Positions 27,019 to 36,387 of a stretch of 42,385 nt of DNA are shown piece by piece. The notes beneath the pieces were generated by a model. It did not search any database, was not told where the DNA came from, and was given only the letters and a program-made list of their open reading frames with translations. The stretch lies in NCBI GenBank assembly GCA_945867235.1, contig CAMBHS010000007.1, forward strand, positions 1 to 42,385. The letters are read 5' to 3'. The DNA comes from Akkermansia muciniphila. GTDB taxonomy: Bacteria > Verrucomicrobiota > Verrucomicrobiia > Limisphaerales > SXQI01. The translations under genes and the position numbers were made by a program. Position 1 is the stretch's first letter. The number at the start of each line of letters is the position of its first letter.

Positions 27019-27747
27019 TCAGCTCTCTAAGGATTTCCCAAACAAGGAGGCATTTGAAAGTTTTCCCAATTCGTCTTTAGAAAGGGAGCAGTGCATGCTG
27101 AAATGGTCTGATAAGACCTTGGGAAGCACTTCAACCAACTTTTTTAAGGCGTCCATATCCCCCGTCATTAGTTCATAAAATAAAGGACCGCTCATGAGCC
27201 GGATATTTTCATTTAGGGTTCGCTTTTTACCCTGCTGAGTGTTGTCAGGCGGACAGAACGGATCATTATACTGGTTGCCTCCGTCAGGAATGATTTCAAC
27301 ATAATACCCGGTGAATTGACATCCGAATTGGCCTTCGTAATTCCTGATTGCTCCTTCGAGGTTGTCGTAGATTCCTTTTCTATCCGAGCCTTTAACCGTG
27401 TTATGTTTGTTTTTGATTTCTGCTACCCAACCCCCTTCAATATTCTCCACATCAATAATACCACCCGTCCCCAAATCCTTACAGCCATCAAATGATCCTA
27501 TGATCCGTTGGTGAAAATTGCCGATGGCATTTTGAATCGTTTTCTGAGCCTGTCTCGATTGTTCTGATGCCTTCCAATTTTTAAAGTTAAATCCATTAGC
27601 CGCACACCAAAAAACCGCACTGAAAACATCCAGTGAGTTTTTTTCTAAATCGACGGATGCTTTGGCCTTCTTTATGGCATTAACAACCTCTTGAATGGCC
27701 TCAATCAGCTTATTATCTTCAATAAACGGTAGAATTTTTTTAGCCAC
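27019..27747 (-). CDS. Eco47II-like type II restriction endonuclease
   Basis: The protein is 242 residues from GTG 27747, chosen because a strong GGAGGTT (27752-27758) stands just upstream; the longer frame to 27789 has no such site. The segment TGGIIDV ... GGWVAEIKNKHNTVKGSDRKG fits the Eco47II family, with a PD-(D/E)xK centre at D99 and E110-x-K112. Eco47II-type enzymes cut at GGNCC; the same specificity here is inferred only from family. It follows the methyltransferase gene after 54 bp on the same strand and is presumably expressed after it, which protects the host DNA first. Confidence 0.75.
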   Translation of the reverse strand: MAKKILPFIEDNKLIEAIQEVVNAIKKAKASVDLEKNSLDVFSAVFWCAANGFNFKNWKASEQSRQAQKTIQNAIGNFHQRIIGSFDGCKDLGTGGIIDVENIEGGWVAEIKNKHNTVKGSDRKGIYDNLEGAIRNYEGQFGCQFTGYYVEIIPDGGNQYNDPFCPPDNTQQGKKRTLNENIRLMSGPLFYELMTGDMDALKKLVEVLPKVLSDHFSMHCSLSKDELGKLSNASLFGKSLES

Positions 27748-27801
27748 AAGCAACCTCCACAACCGACTATTCAATTGGGGCAAGCACAAATCTTCGCCCA
27801 G

Positions 27802-29115
27802 TTAATTACCACCTAGAACCAATTCCAATTGGTTTTTGTCCCATGGTTTTCCTTCGATTTGTTTCCCTTCTGATTTGACGTAAAAATCATTGGGATTTTT
27901 TTTCCCATCCAACATCGAGATCAGACTGCGACCAACATGATAACCCAGATTGACGGGAACGGCATTTCCGATCTGCTTGTATTGGGATGAAACAGCCCCA
28001 CAAAATTCCCAGTCGTCTGGAAAAGTCTGAAGTCGGGCGTATTCACGCACATTCAGAGGGCGTGTTTCAATGGGATGACAGCGTTCAGTCTGTTTCTGGG
28101 CAGGATTACAGGTCAAGGTGAGCGATGGTTCATCCATGGAAAGACGTCTCGCCATACCCGTGCGTCCTCCTGCTTGGAAATAACTCGCCCCCATAAATTC
28201 CCGTTGCAGATCATCAGGCAGGTCGCGCCAATATCCACCCGGGGGAATCTGCTTCATGATCTCATACTTGCGGGCGGAATAGGTGTAGCCGACCGAAAGG
28301 GGAACATTTTGGAAGGCCTGCCTCAGGGTCACTGTATAATCGTGTTCCTTCGGAAATAAATGAATCGCGTCGAAATCATCCCGAATAGCCACGATGATAA
28401 GCCGCTCACGTTTTTGTGGGACATCAAGAAATTGTGCCCGCACAAGATGAAACATCGGTCTGTAACCGGACTCTTTCAAACAATGAAGCATCGTCGCCAA
28501 GGTGCGCCCTCCATCGTGCTGCAAAAGTCCCCTCACATTTTCCCCGACCGCTATTTTGGGGCGCACTTCATTCACCGCTCGTAAAAATTCGAAGAACAAA
28601 GTTCCCCGTGGTTCTCCGAACCCCAGACCCTTGCCCGCATAACTAAATGCTTGACAGGGAAACCCTCCCGCAACGATTTCCACCGATCCGTAGTATTCCC
28701 CAAAGTTCACATTTTTGATGTCATCAGAGACCACGTTCCATTGCGGTCGGTTCTTCCGCAATGTTGCCACCGCATTCTTCTCTATTTCGACCAAAAGTTT
28801 TGTTTGTAACCCTGCATTTTCAAATCCAAGTGCCATCCCGCCACAGCCAGAAAAAAGTTCAATGACGTTGTAGTTGGTTTCAGAATGCTTCAATACCTTC
28901 AACTCTGGAGCTTCAGAATCACCCCACTGGTAGTTAGATTGCATCCGCCGGAGTTCATCCATGTTGAATACTCTGTCATTGAGATGGTTGAGGGTGGGTT
29001 TTATGAGCCCCTTTTTTGCCCATCTGCGAATCGTTTCGATGGGAACACCCAGTATTTCCGCCGCTTGGCGTAACTGCAATAAGTCAGAGTTCACGGCAAT
29101 CCATCCAACAAGCAT
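27802..29115 (-). CDS. DNA cytosine-5 methyltransferase with N-terminal HTH
   Basis: The 437-residue protein has an N-terminal MerR/excisionase-like helix-turn-helix (LRQAAEILGVPIETIRRWAKKG, residues about 15-36). The C5-MTase domain carries motif I FSGCGG (88-93), catalytic motif IV GFPCQ (Cys154), ENVRG (VI), QKRERL (VIII) and QIGNAVP (X). The target-recognition region lies between VIII and X. It methylates the sites cut by the endonuclease encoded downstream. M.SsoII-type enzymes use such an N-terminal domain to repress their own gene and activate the nuclease gene, and a palindrome upstream fits that scheme. A GTG at 29094 is an alternative start. The gene lies 48 bp after mutS. Confidence 0.92.
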   Translation of the reverse strand: MLVGWIAVNSDLLQLRQAAEILGVPIETIRRWAKKGLIKPTLNHLNDRVFNMDELRRMQSNYQWGDSEAPELKVLKHSETNYNVIELFSGCGGMALGFENAGLQTKLLVEIEKNAVATLRKNRPQWNVVSDDIKNVNFGEYYGSVEIVAGGFPCQAFSYAGKGLGFGEPRGTLFFEFLRAVNEVRPKIAVGENVRGLLQHDGGRTLATMLHCLKESGYRPMFHLVRAQFLDVPQKRERLIIVAIRDDFDAIHLFPKEHDYTVTLRQAFQNVPLSVGYTYSARKYEIMKQIPPGGYWRDLPDDLQREFMGASYFQAGGRTGMARRLSMDEPSLTLTCNPAQKQTERCHPIETRPLNVREYARLQTFPDDWEFCGAVSSQYKQIGNAVPVNLGYHVGRSLISMLDGKKNPNDFYVKSEGKQIEGKPWDKNQLELVLGGN

Positions 29116-29130
29116 TGGTTATTATTTGCA

Positions 29131-29153
29131 ATTCGAATCACGTCCAATCGGAC
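29131..29153 (-). promoter_or_regulatory. Palindromic operator candidate of the R-M pair
   Basis: GTCC-AATC-GGAC at 29142-29153 is a perfect 4+4 palindrome, and ATTCGAAT at 29131-29138 is a perfect 8-bp one. Both lie between mutS and the methyltransferase start. M.SsoII binds a GGAC-AATT-GTCC style site, so the first element has the right style for self-repression. The link is inferred. Confidence 0.35.
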
Positions 29154-29163
29154 CACGGCGGGG

Positions 29164-31746
29164 TCATTGGAATAGATCCAACTGCGGGGCGGGAGTGAGG
29201 GATTGGAGTTGGCTGCGTTCGGCACGGTGACGCGAGAGGGCGCGGGGTTTGCCTTCGGGTGTGAGTTCGGATGCCTCAAGATTGGATAGGATTTCTTTGG
29301 CGCGTTCAACGACAGAGGGTGGCACGCCCGCCAGTCGTGCGACTTGGATGCCGTAACTTTTGTCCGTCCCACCGGCCACTATTTTTCTCAAGAAAATGAT
29401 TTGATCATTCCACTCGCGAACCGCCACGTTGAAATTTTTTATCCGCGTGAGCCGGAGTGCCAGTTCGGTCAGCTCATGGTAATGCGTGGCAAAAAGTGTT
29501 TTAGCTCCGACTTGATTGTGGAGATACTCCAGGATCGACCACGCGAGGCTCAGTCCGTCGAACGTGCTTGTCCCTCGCCCGACCTCATCGAGGATTACTA
29601 GGCTGCGGCGGGTGGCGTTGTTGAGGATGTTGGCGGTTTCGCTCATCTCGACCATGAAGGTGGATTGTCCACGCCAGAGGTCGTCGCTCGCGCCGATGCG
29701 GGTGAAGATCCGATCGATCAGGTCGATCCGGGCAACTCGCGCAGGCACGAATGATCCTGTGTGTGCGAGCAACGCGATCAGAGCCACCTGTCGGATGTAG
29801 GTGCTTTTTCCCGCCATGTTCGGTCCGGTGATGAGGGCGATCTGGTGGTGTTGCACATCAAGCAGCGTGTCATTCGGGACGAACCGTTCGTCCGTCACCG
29901 CTTGATCCAGCACGGGATGCCGTCCGTCCTCAATATGGAGCTGACCTTCGTCGCCCACCACAGGACGGGTGTAATGATGGAGCCGAGCGGTTTCCGCAAA
30001 TCCGGCAAGGACATCGAGTTGAGCCAATGCGGATGCCGTGCTCTGGATCGCGGAGAGTTGCGCGATCACAGCCTCCCGCAGGCGATGAAAGAGTTCATAC
30101 TCCAGCTTGACGGATCGTTCCTCGGCTCCGAGGATTTTTCCCTCCATCTCTTTTAATTCTGGGGTGATGTAACGTTCGCCATTGGCGACGGTCTGTTTGC
30201 GGATGTAGTGGGCGGGAACTTTATCCAAGTTTGATTTGGTGATCTCGATGTAATAACCAAACACGGAATTAAATCGAATTTTGAGCGAGCTGATTCCCGT
30301 CGATTCAATTTCCTGCTGCTGCATCTGAGCCAGCCAATCCTTGCCTCCCCGTGTGGCTCCACGGAGTTCGTCGAGGTCCTGATCAAATTGGTCTCGGATC
30401 ATGCCTCCTTCCTTGATGGCGAGCGGGGGTTCCTCGACGACGGCTCGTCCCAACAGATCGATCAGGTCCGGAAGTTCTGCCAGTTGATCGGCGAGTTCCC
30501 GTGTGAGATCTGTCGCCTCCGGAAAAATATTTGCGGGCGCAGGAATAAAATCCTCCTGCACCAAATCCATCGTACGCACGGAGGAGGGTGTGGAGAGCCC
30601 CGCAAGCAGCGAGCGGATCGGTGCAATCTCCTGCAAAGCAAGCCGGAGGGCGTGGAGATCGCGCGCATTCCCACTGCCAATGCTCAGGCGGCTCACGGTG
30701 CGTTCCAGATCGCGAATCTCCGTCAGGTGCTTTCGGAATGGTTCAAGGATTTCTGGATGATCCAGCCATTGTTGCACGGCTGTCTGACGTTGGTGAATGG
30801 CCGCTGTCGAGGCGAGGGGTTGGGTCAACCAATCACGCAACCGCCGCGCTCCCATCGGAGTCGAGGATCGGTTGAGCGCGCCATAAAGCGAAGCGGTGCG
30901 GACCGTGGTTTCCGTGCAGGGTTCCAGCACTTCCAATGTTCGCAAGGTGATGCTATCCAAGACGAGGTAGTCGGTGGCTTCGTAAAAAGTAAGACGAGTC
31001 AGGTGCGCCACATCACGCCGCAAATGTTGTCCGACATAATGCAGCAATCCTCCCGCAGCACCAATGGCAGCAGCCCGATCGCGCAATCCGAATCCATCCA
31101 GCGACGCCACCTTGAAATGAGCCCGCAGCGCGTAATGAGCCGTCTCCAGCGCGAACACCCAACCTTCGTGAACGTTGCCCACGGAAAAAACGCGAGCCAC
31201 CATTTCTTGCAACGCGAGTTGATCATCGGGAAAAATTATTTCCGCCGGCCGCAGTCTCTCGAGTTCTGTGGTCAACGCAAGTTCACCGCTGACTTCCGTC
31301 ACCTTAAAATCTCCCGTGGTAAGGTCCACCACGGCGACTCCATAATTTTTTCCGGAAGAAAAAACACCTGCGACAAAATTATTTTTTTCCGCATTCAGCA
31401 ATCGGTCATCGAAATGCGTTCCGGGACTGAGAATTTGCGTCACTTCACGCTTCACCAACTGCCCGGGGCGAGCCTCCTCGACCTGATCGCAGATCGCTAC
31501 TTTTCGTCCCGCTCTCAAGAGTCGGCTGATATATCCATTCGCTGCGTGAAACGGGATACCACACATCGGGACCGCACCCCGCTTGGTCAAAACGACATTC
31601 AGGATTTGCGAACACACCTGCGCATCCTCGAAAAACATTTCATAAAAATCTCCGAGGCGAAAAAAAAGCAACGCCCCTGCGGGCAATTCCCGCTTGATGC
31701 GCTGATACTGCGCCATCATCGGCGTGAGTTGAATTTCGCTGACCAT
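29164..31746 (-). CDS. mutS: DNA mismatch repair protein MutS
   Basis: The 860-residue protein has the mismatch-recognition domain I (FFRLGDFYEMFFEDA, with the Phe-x-Glu motif), then connector, lever and clamp domains, and the ATPase domain with Walker A GPNMAGKSTYIRQ and Walker B VILDEVGRGTSTFDG. It detects base mismatches and small loops. The length is normal for MutS1. The start is ATG 31746. The R-M pair follows directly on the same strand, which may let transcription run from mutS into it. Confidence 0.97.
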   Translation of the reverse strand: MVSEIQLTPMMAQYQRIKRELPAGALLFFRLGDFYEMFFEDAQVCSQILNVVLTKRGAVPMCGIPFHAANGYISRLLRAGRKVAICDQVEEARPGQLVKREVTQILSPGTHFDDRLLNAEKNNFVAGVFSSGKNYGVAVVDLTTGDFKVTEVSGELALTTELERLRPAEIIFPDDQLALQEMVARVFSVGNVHEGWVFALETAHYALRAHFKVASLDGFGLRDRAAAIGAAGGLLHYVGQHLRRDVAHLTRLTFYEATDYLVLDSITLRTLEVLEPCTETTVRTASLYGALNRSSTPMGARRLRDWLTQPLASTAAIHQRQTAVQQWLDHPEILEPFRKHLTEIRDLERTVSRLSIGSGNARDLHALRLALQEIAPIRSLLAGLSTPSSVRTMDLVQEDFIPAPANIFPEATDLTRELADQLAELPDLIDLLGRAVVEEPPLAIKEGGMIRDQFDQDLDELRGATRGGKDWLAQMQQQEIESTGISSLKIRFNSVFGYYIEITKSNLDKVPAHYIRKQTVANGERYITPELKEMEGKILGAEERSVKLEYELFHRLREAVIAQLSAIQSTASALAQLDVLAGFAETARLHHYTRPVVGDEGQLHIEDGRHPVLDQAVTDERFVPNDTLLDVQHHQIALITGPNMAGKSTYIRQVALIALLAHTGSFVPARVARIDLIDRIFTRIGASDDLWRGQSTFMVEMSETANILNNATRRSLVILDEVGRGTSTFDGLSLAWSILEYLHNQVGAKTLFATHYHELTELALRLTRIKNFNVAVREWNDQIIFLRKIVAGGTDKSYGIQVARLAGVPPSVVERAKEILSNLEASELTPEGKPRALSRHRAERSQLQSLTPAPQLDLFQ

Positions 31747-31958
31747 ATTTTTATGACGTTACGAATCTGCGGTAGCTGCAAAAAGGAAAATATTCTCGGC
31801 GCGAACAAAAAAAATTTCCGCGATGTAACGCGTTCGAAACATTAATTTGAAAATACTTTTACTTTTTTTCGATTTCCTCTGGTCAAGAAAAATCAATTGA
31901 GTAAAGTCACGAGGACAACCCGAAACTTAACTTGGATAGATTGGAGGTGAATTGCTCC

Positions 31959-32066
31959 ATGGCAACAAAGAAACTCGCTGCAAAAGCAGCTCCAGCAAAG
32001 AAAGTAGCTGCAAAAGCAGCTCCTGCGAAGAAAGCAGCTCCTGCGAAGAAAGCAGGTAAGAAATAG
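31959..32066 (+). CDS. 35-residue Lys/Ala-rich histone-H1-like peptide
   Basis: ATG 31959 follows a strong GGAGGTGA (31943-31950). The peptide has 12 Lys, 15 Ala and 3 Pro in 35 residues and is built on AAPAKK-type repeats (positions 10-15, 20-25, 26-31). It stops at TAG 32064. This is the composition of chlamydial Hc2 and eukaryotic H1 tails, which bind DNA without sequence specificity. Related Lys/Ala/Pro-rich proteins occur in Planctomycetota-Verrucomicrobiota-Chlamydiota. It has no other residue types except Met, Thr, Leu, Val and Gly, so a folded domain is not expected. The ribosome site makes it a real gene in my view. The role (nucleoid packing) is inferred. Confidence 0.7.
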   Translation: MATKKLAAKAAPAKKVAAKAAPAKKAAPAKKAGKK

Positions 32067-32210
32067 TCGAATCTCGATGAGCCGTCTTAAGTGACGGTAG
32101 GAATCTTCATCCACGTGGTGTAATAATTCCCTGTGAATTCCTGACACCTAAAAGAGTGCCCTTCGGTTGTAGAGTGCCCAGTGATCCGGAAGATTCTGTT
32201 TAAATTTCAC

Positions 32211-32272
32211 GCTGCAATCGCGTTTTGTTCTCTCTCCCGAGTTGAATCACGTGATTGCGGCTTTTCTTTTTT
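32211..32272 (+). terminator. Intrinsic terminator candidate upstream of the exonuclease gene
   Basis: GCTGCAATC (32211-32219) pairs with GATTGCGGC (32253-32261) over nine base pairs with one G-U, and TTTTCTTTTTT (32262-32272) follows. The loop is long (33 bases) and contains a CACGTG palindrome. It could end transcription from the histone-like gene. Confidence 0.4.
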
Positions 32273-32297
32273 CAAGGCTCTCTCCATCCTTGTTCCC

Positions 32298-33020
32298 ATG
32301 GCCAAACTTGTCTTCGACATCGAAACTCTCGCGCAACCTCTTGACCATTTCGATGACATCCAGCAGGAATACCTTTTTCGTGAAGCCAATCGAATCGCCG
32401 ACCCGCTCGCGAGCGCAGCTCGGCGTGTTGAGATTGAAAAAATGCTCAGCCTTTGGCCCCTTACTTCGAGTGTGCTTTGCATCGCGATGGTCAATGCCGA
32501 CACGGGTCGCGGCCAGGTGCTCTACACCGCCGACGATTTCGATCCCGAGGCCATTCACGATGATGCAGAGGTCGCATTTGTGCCATGCGTGGATGAGCGC
32601 GAGTTGCTCGCCACGTTCTGGGATGTCGCCCAGCATTACGACACGGCGATCACTTTCAACGGTCGTGGATTTGATGTCCCCTTTCTTTATTTACGTTCCG
32701 CTGTGCTCCAGGTGCCAATCACCAAAAAGAATTGGTTAGGCTACCGTTATCAAGTCGATCCCCATTGCGACCTCGCGGAGCAGTTCACCTTTTACAATGT
32801 CAGCGGTCGCGAAGGGGCCGCCCGGAAATTTAATCTAGATTTTTACTGCAAAGTTTTTGCTATCGAATCGCCAAAGGCTCAGGGAGTCGATGGCACTTGC
32901 ATGGCCGAAATGGTGGCCGCAGGTCGATACCGCGAGATCGCCGAGTATTGCCTGCGCGATGTCGTCGCCACCACACAGCTTTATCACATTTGGAAAGATC
33001 GCCTTGGCGGCATCAAATAA
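32298..33020 (+). CDS. Predicted 3'-5' exonuclease, PolB-like (DEDDy)
   Basis: The protein is 240 residues from ATG 32298; the frame also runs upstream to 32181, but that part crosses the terminator-like hairpin. Exo I is FDIET (D7, E9), Exo II is TFNGRGFDVPFL and Exo III is YCLRDVVAT. Together they give a DEDDy active site as in the PF10108 PolB-like exonucleases. These are thought to act in DNA or RNA trimming or proofreading, with no firm biological role. It is followed after 90 bp by fabD. Confidence 0.85.
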   Translation: MAKLVFDIETLAQPLDHFDDIQQEYLFREANRIADPLASAARRVEIEKMLSLWPLTSSVLCIAMVNADTGRGQVLYTADDFDPEAIHDDAEVAFVPCVDERELLATFWDVAQHYDTAITFNGRGFDVPFLYLRSAVLQVPITKKNWLGYRYQVDPHCDLAEQFTFYNVSGREGAARKFNLDFYCKVFAIESPKAQGVDGTCMAEMVAAGRYREIAEYCLRDVVATTQLYHIWKDRLGGIK

Positions 33021-33110
33021 ATTCTTCCCTCGATCACACGGCATCGGCATCCCAAATAAAAACCCGATTGCCAACCCGCCTGCCGCCACGCTAGAACTAC
33101 TCCCTTTGTT

Positions 33111-34070
33111 ATGTCGAAAACTGCTTTGTTATTTGCAGGTCAAGGTGCTCAATTCGTCGGGATGGGCAACGACCTCGCCGCTCAATACCCCACCGCCCGC
33201 GCTTTGTTTGATCGCGCCAACTCCGCCCTGGGTTACGATCTCGCCTCCATCTGCTTCAACGGTCCCGATGCGGAACTCCTCAAAACAGAGCATGCACAAC
33301 CCGGCATTTACCTCGTGAGCTGGGTTGCTTTTCAAATCCTTCGCGAACGCGTGCCCACACTCAAATTCCAAGCCACCGCCGGTCTGAGCCTCGGCGAGTT
33401 CACCGCGTTGACCGCTGCGGGGGTCATGGATTTCGAGGACGGTCTGGGCGTGGTGAAATTGCGCGGGCGTGCTATGCAGGAAGCCTGCGAAACCACCCAC
33501 GGCGCGATGGCCGCCATCATTGGTCTTGATGAAATCGCTACACGCGAACTCTGTGCCCAAGCAGATGTGGAACTCGCCAATCTGAATTGCCCCGGTCAAT
33601 TGGTGATCTCAGGAGAGTCCGATAAAATTTCCATAGCCTGCGAACTCGCCAAATCACGCGGTGCCAAACGCGCCCTCCCACTCCCCGTTGCGGGTGCTTA
33701 CCATTCCCGTTTGATGGCCTCCGCACAGCCCCAACTCCATGCCTCACTCGCCGCCATTCCGTTGAACCTTCCTGCCGTCACGGTTGTGAGCAACGTCACC
33801 GCACTCCCTCATGGTGTCGCGTCGGAAATCCACGCCCGCCTTGTCCAACAGGTCACCGCGTCCGTGCGTTGGGAGGAATCCATCCGCCATCTTCTCGCGC
33901 AGGGCTTCACGCGTTTTATCGAACTCGGGCCCGGCACCGCCCTGACGGGATTCATGAAGCGCATCGATAAAACAGTGCAAGTCCTCAACGTGTCGGATGT
34001 CGCGAGTCTTGAGCTGACTGTCGCGGCTCTATCCACCGAAAGTTCCGCAGCCACGCAACGCGACACGTGA
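33111..34070 (+). CDS. fabD: Malonyl-CoA:ACP transacylase
   Basis: The 319-residue protein begins [18 protein letters not shown], the standard FabD start. The nucleophile is Ser93 in GLSLGEF, the partner His198 is in AYHSRLM, and Gln11 sits in the GQGAQ oxyanion loop. It loads malonyl groups on ACP for fatty-acid synthesis. No other fab gene is in the window, so it is detached from the usual fab cluster. The last four bases (GTGA) form the start of rnhA. Confidence 0.93.
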   Translation: MSKTALLFAGQGAQFVGMGNDLAAQYPTARALFDRANSALGYDLASICFNGPDAELLKTEHAQPGIYLVSWVAFQILRERVPTLKFQATAGLSLGEFTALTAAGVMDFEDGLGVVKLRGRAMQEACETTHGAMAAIIGLDEIATRELCAQADVELANLNCPGQLVISGESDKISIACELAKSRGAKRALPLPVAGAYHSRLMASAQPQLHASLAAIPLNLPAVTVVSNVTALPHGVASEIHARLVQQVTASVRWEESIRHLLAQGFTRFIELGPGTALTGFMKRIDKTVQVLNVSDVASLELTVAALSTESSAATQRDT

Positions 34071-34564
34071 AAGAAATCACGATTTATACCGATGGCGGTT
34101 GCGCAGGAAATCCGGGCCCCGGCGGATGGGCGGCCGTGTTGGCATTTGGATCTCATCTGAAAGAGGTGAGCGGAGGCGAACCCGCCACCACCAACAACCG
34201 CATGGAACTCTGTGCCGCTGTCGAAGCCTTGGGAATTCTCATCGAGCCTTGCCGCATCACCTTGCATACCGACTCCGTTTATCTCAAGGATGGGATCACT
34301 CAGTGGATCACTGGATGGAAGCGTTCCGGCTGGCGCACCCAAGCTAAAAAGCCCGTCAAAAATCAGGACCTCTGGATCGCTCTCGACCAAGCCACACAAC
34401 GCCATACCATGCGTTGGGAATGGGTCAAAGGCCACGCGGGCCAGCCCCAAAACGAGCGTTGCGATTTATTGGTCGGACTGGCCATCAAAAAAATCCGCCA
34501 ACAATTCCCTCCTGCCCAACTTCAATCTCTGCTCACGGAATTTAAATCCGCTCAATCGGATTAG
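34067..34564 (+). CDS. rnhA: Ribonuclease HI
   Basis: The 165-residue protein starts at GTG 34067, overlapping the fabD stop by four bases, so translation is coupled. The DEDD set is D9 ([15 protein letters not shown]), E47 (NNRMELCA), D69 (LHTDSVYL) and D133 (NERCDLLV), with the loop His at 123 ([10 protein letters not shown]). It cuts the RNA strand of RNA-DNA hybrids. The length is normal. Confidence 0.95.
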   Translation: MKEITIYTDGGCAGNPGPGGWAAVLAFGSHLKEVSGGEPATTNNRMELCAAVEALGILIEPCRITLHTDSVYLKDGITQWITGWKRSGWRTQAKKPVKNQDLWIALDQATQRHTMRWEWVKGHAGQPQNERCDLLVGLAIKKIRQQFPPAQLQSLLTEFKSAQSD

Positions 34565-34578
34565 GCAGCGACCTCGGG

Positions 34579-36387
34579 TCAGGGTTGGGTTTTTTCTAAT
34601 GCCCGCCTGGTGTCTGTCAATGTTCGAAGAAAAGCCACCAGCGCCTTTTGATCCGCGAGACTGAGGTTCAATCCTTTCTCCGGATGCTTGGCCAGGTTGG
34701 GGTCGAGCGTCGGACTGGGGCGGATGCCCGAGCTGTAATGGGCGACGACTTGTTCGAGCGTTTCAAACCGTCCGTCGTGCATGTAAGGCGCGCTCAGAGC
34801 GACATTGCGAAGGGTGGGCACGGCAAATTTATTTTTGTCTCCCGGACGTCCTGTCACGCCGAACCGTCCCAAATCTTTTCCCGCCTCATCGAGTCCATTA
34901 TTCGCGAAACTTTGACTCTGGAATAACGGTCCTCCATGGCAGTGAAAACAATCCGCCCCCAACTGATTGCGACGTGGATCATACTCGGTGTTGAAAAGTT
35001 CAAACCCGCGTTTCTCTTCCGCGTTGAGTTCGGTTTCCCCCGCGAGCGAACGATCAAATGCCGAGCGGTAGGAGACCTGCGCGAGAAGGAATTGCTCCAA
35101 GCCACGAGCGATCCGATCCGCGGTAATGACCGGCGTTCCGAAAGCGCGTGCAAATAGGTTGGAATAATTCAAACCCGCTTGACTGGGCGCGTGCGTCAGC
35201 TTCTTCTCCACATTCGCCAAGGTCTCGTGCATTTCAAGAGGGTCTTGAATCGGCTGCAAAACTTGATCGCGTAGTCTCGACGATCGGCCATCCCAAAAAA
35301 ATGTTTTTTTCCATGCCAGATTCAATAAGGGCATCGCATTCCGCGACCCGATCTGTCCTTCGGCACCGAGACTCAATCGCCGAGGATCCGCAAACGCCGC
35401 CTCGGGCTGATGACACGAACGGCACGATTGTTTATTGTTGATCGACAATAACGGCTCTTCAAAAAGACGACGCCCCAACTCGACTCCTTCCACCGTCATC
35501 GGATTATCCACAGGCAAAAGGGGTTGGGGAAAATACCGGGCGAACGTGTAGCGATACAACCTGGCGGTCGCGGCCATTTCCACCTGTTGACGGCTGGCTC
35601 CGACGAGAGGTTTGGGTTCCGCCTTTTGAATTCCATCGACAACAAAGGCTCCGGCAAGATTCTCCTGCAGCCGCCCCGCCAGCTCGTCCTGCTCGCGTGA
35701 ATGGGTCGATGTCGTGTCCTCACTCAATGCGATCCGGTGCTTGCCAGAAAAAATTTCGCCCACCTCCAATCCAAGCAAGAGTTCTCGATCCTCACTCAAC
35801 TCCAAGGCAACGGGCAGTGTGATCGTTCTCAACAATCGATCCGTGGCGAGGTGGTAGGAATACCCGCTTCGTTTGCCATTTTGCCGCAACCAATCCCCTT
35901 CGATCGCGAGAAAGATATACCCCCCTTGCCAACTCCAATGGAGCCCATTCAGATTCGGATTGAGGGCGTGATCCGGCGGCAGGTGTGCTGGGTCTTCATG
36001 GTTTTCCTGCACCGGAACTCCAACATCAAATCGGATCCGGTCGTAACTCCCCTCGGGAATTGCATCCACACGAAACCAATTCCGCCCCTCCCTTCCGCTC
36101 ACGTAGGCGAACCTGTTTGAAAGCGTCAGCCAACCGCCGTCCCGTTGATGCAGGGCGAACGAGGAAACCAGATAATCCAACCGCGTGACGGAGATTTTCT
36201 GGCCATTCGCGAGAGTGTTCGTCAACGAATCAAACACCAGCGGTGCCTTGTTGAACCGCGGCCGGATTTCCACCTGCAACGCGTGATGCGAGGTCGCAGC
36301 CCTACCCGCCGCAAGACCACCCCATGTCAGGAATATGAAAACCAATACGCCCGACAATGAAAGTGCCGAGTGACGTTCCATCCTCAA
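34579..36387 (-). CDS. Fused MbnP-like copper-binding domain and MbnH-like di-haem cytochrome c peroxidase
   Basis: The 602-residue protein has a signal peptide (residues about 8-30). Residues 36-220 match the MbnP-like domain: SVTRLDYLVSSFALH (67-80), EGSYDRIRFDVGVP (112-125) and GLHWSWQGGYIFLAIEGDW (148-166). Residues about 275-598 are a di-haem peroxidase of the MbnH/MauG/CcpA group with haem motifs CRSCH (322-326) and CFHCH (480-484) and the distal PYMHDGRF (534-541). In separate-gene systems the MbnH enzyme oxidises a Trp of MbnP to kynurenine, creating a copper site. Here both parts share one chain. There is no Cys before 322, so this is not the four-Cys MbnP type. The start overlaps the YHYH gene by four bases. 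The reaction is inferred, the domain fusion is seen. Confidence 0.82.
   Translation of the reverse strand: MRMERHSALSLSGVLVFIFLTWGGLAAGRAATSHHALQVEIRPRFNKAPLVFDSLTNTLANGQKISVTRLDYLVSSFALHQRDGGWLTLSNRFAYVSGREGRNWFRVDAIPEGSYDRIRFDVGVPVQENHEDPAHLPPDHALNPNLNGLHWSWQGGYIFLAIEGDWLRQNGKRSGYSYHLATDRLLRTITLPVALELSEDRELLLGLEVGEIFSGKHRIALSEDTTSTHSREQDELAGRLQENLAGAFVVDGIQKAEPKPLVGASRQQVEMAATARLYRYTFARYFPQPLLPVDNPMTVEGVELGRRLFEEPLLSINNKQSCRSCHQPEAAFADPRRLSLGAEGQIGSRNAMPLLNLAWKKTFFWDGRSSRLRDQVLQPIQDPLEMHETLANVEKKLTHAPSQAGLNYSNLFARAFGTPVITADRIARGLEQFLLAQVSYRSAFDRSLAGETELNAEEKRGFELFNTEYDPRRNQLGADCFHCHGGPLFQSQSFANNGLDEAGKDLGRFGVTGRPGDKNKFAVPTLRNVALSAPYMHDGRFETLEQVVAHYSSGIRPSPTLDPNLAKHPEKGLNLSLADQKALVAFLRTLTDTRRALEKTQP

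Noticed and set aside
26811-29115. tRNA-Ser as the attachment site of the R-M genes
   Set aside because: The R-M genes lie on the 5' side of the tRNA and no second copy of its 3' end was seen nearby.
31893-32147. 84-residue minus-strand frame with repeated Cys/Phe
   Set aside because: It is the mirror of the histone-like repeats (repeated CFLRRS) and has no ribosome site.
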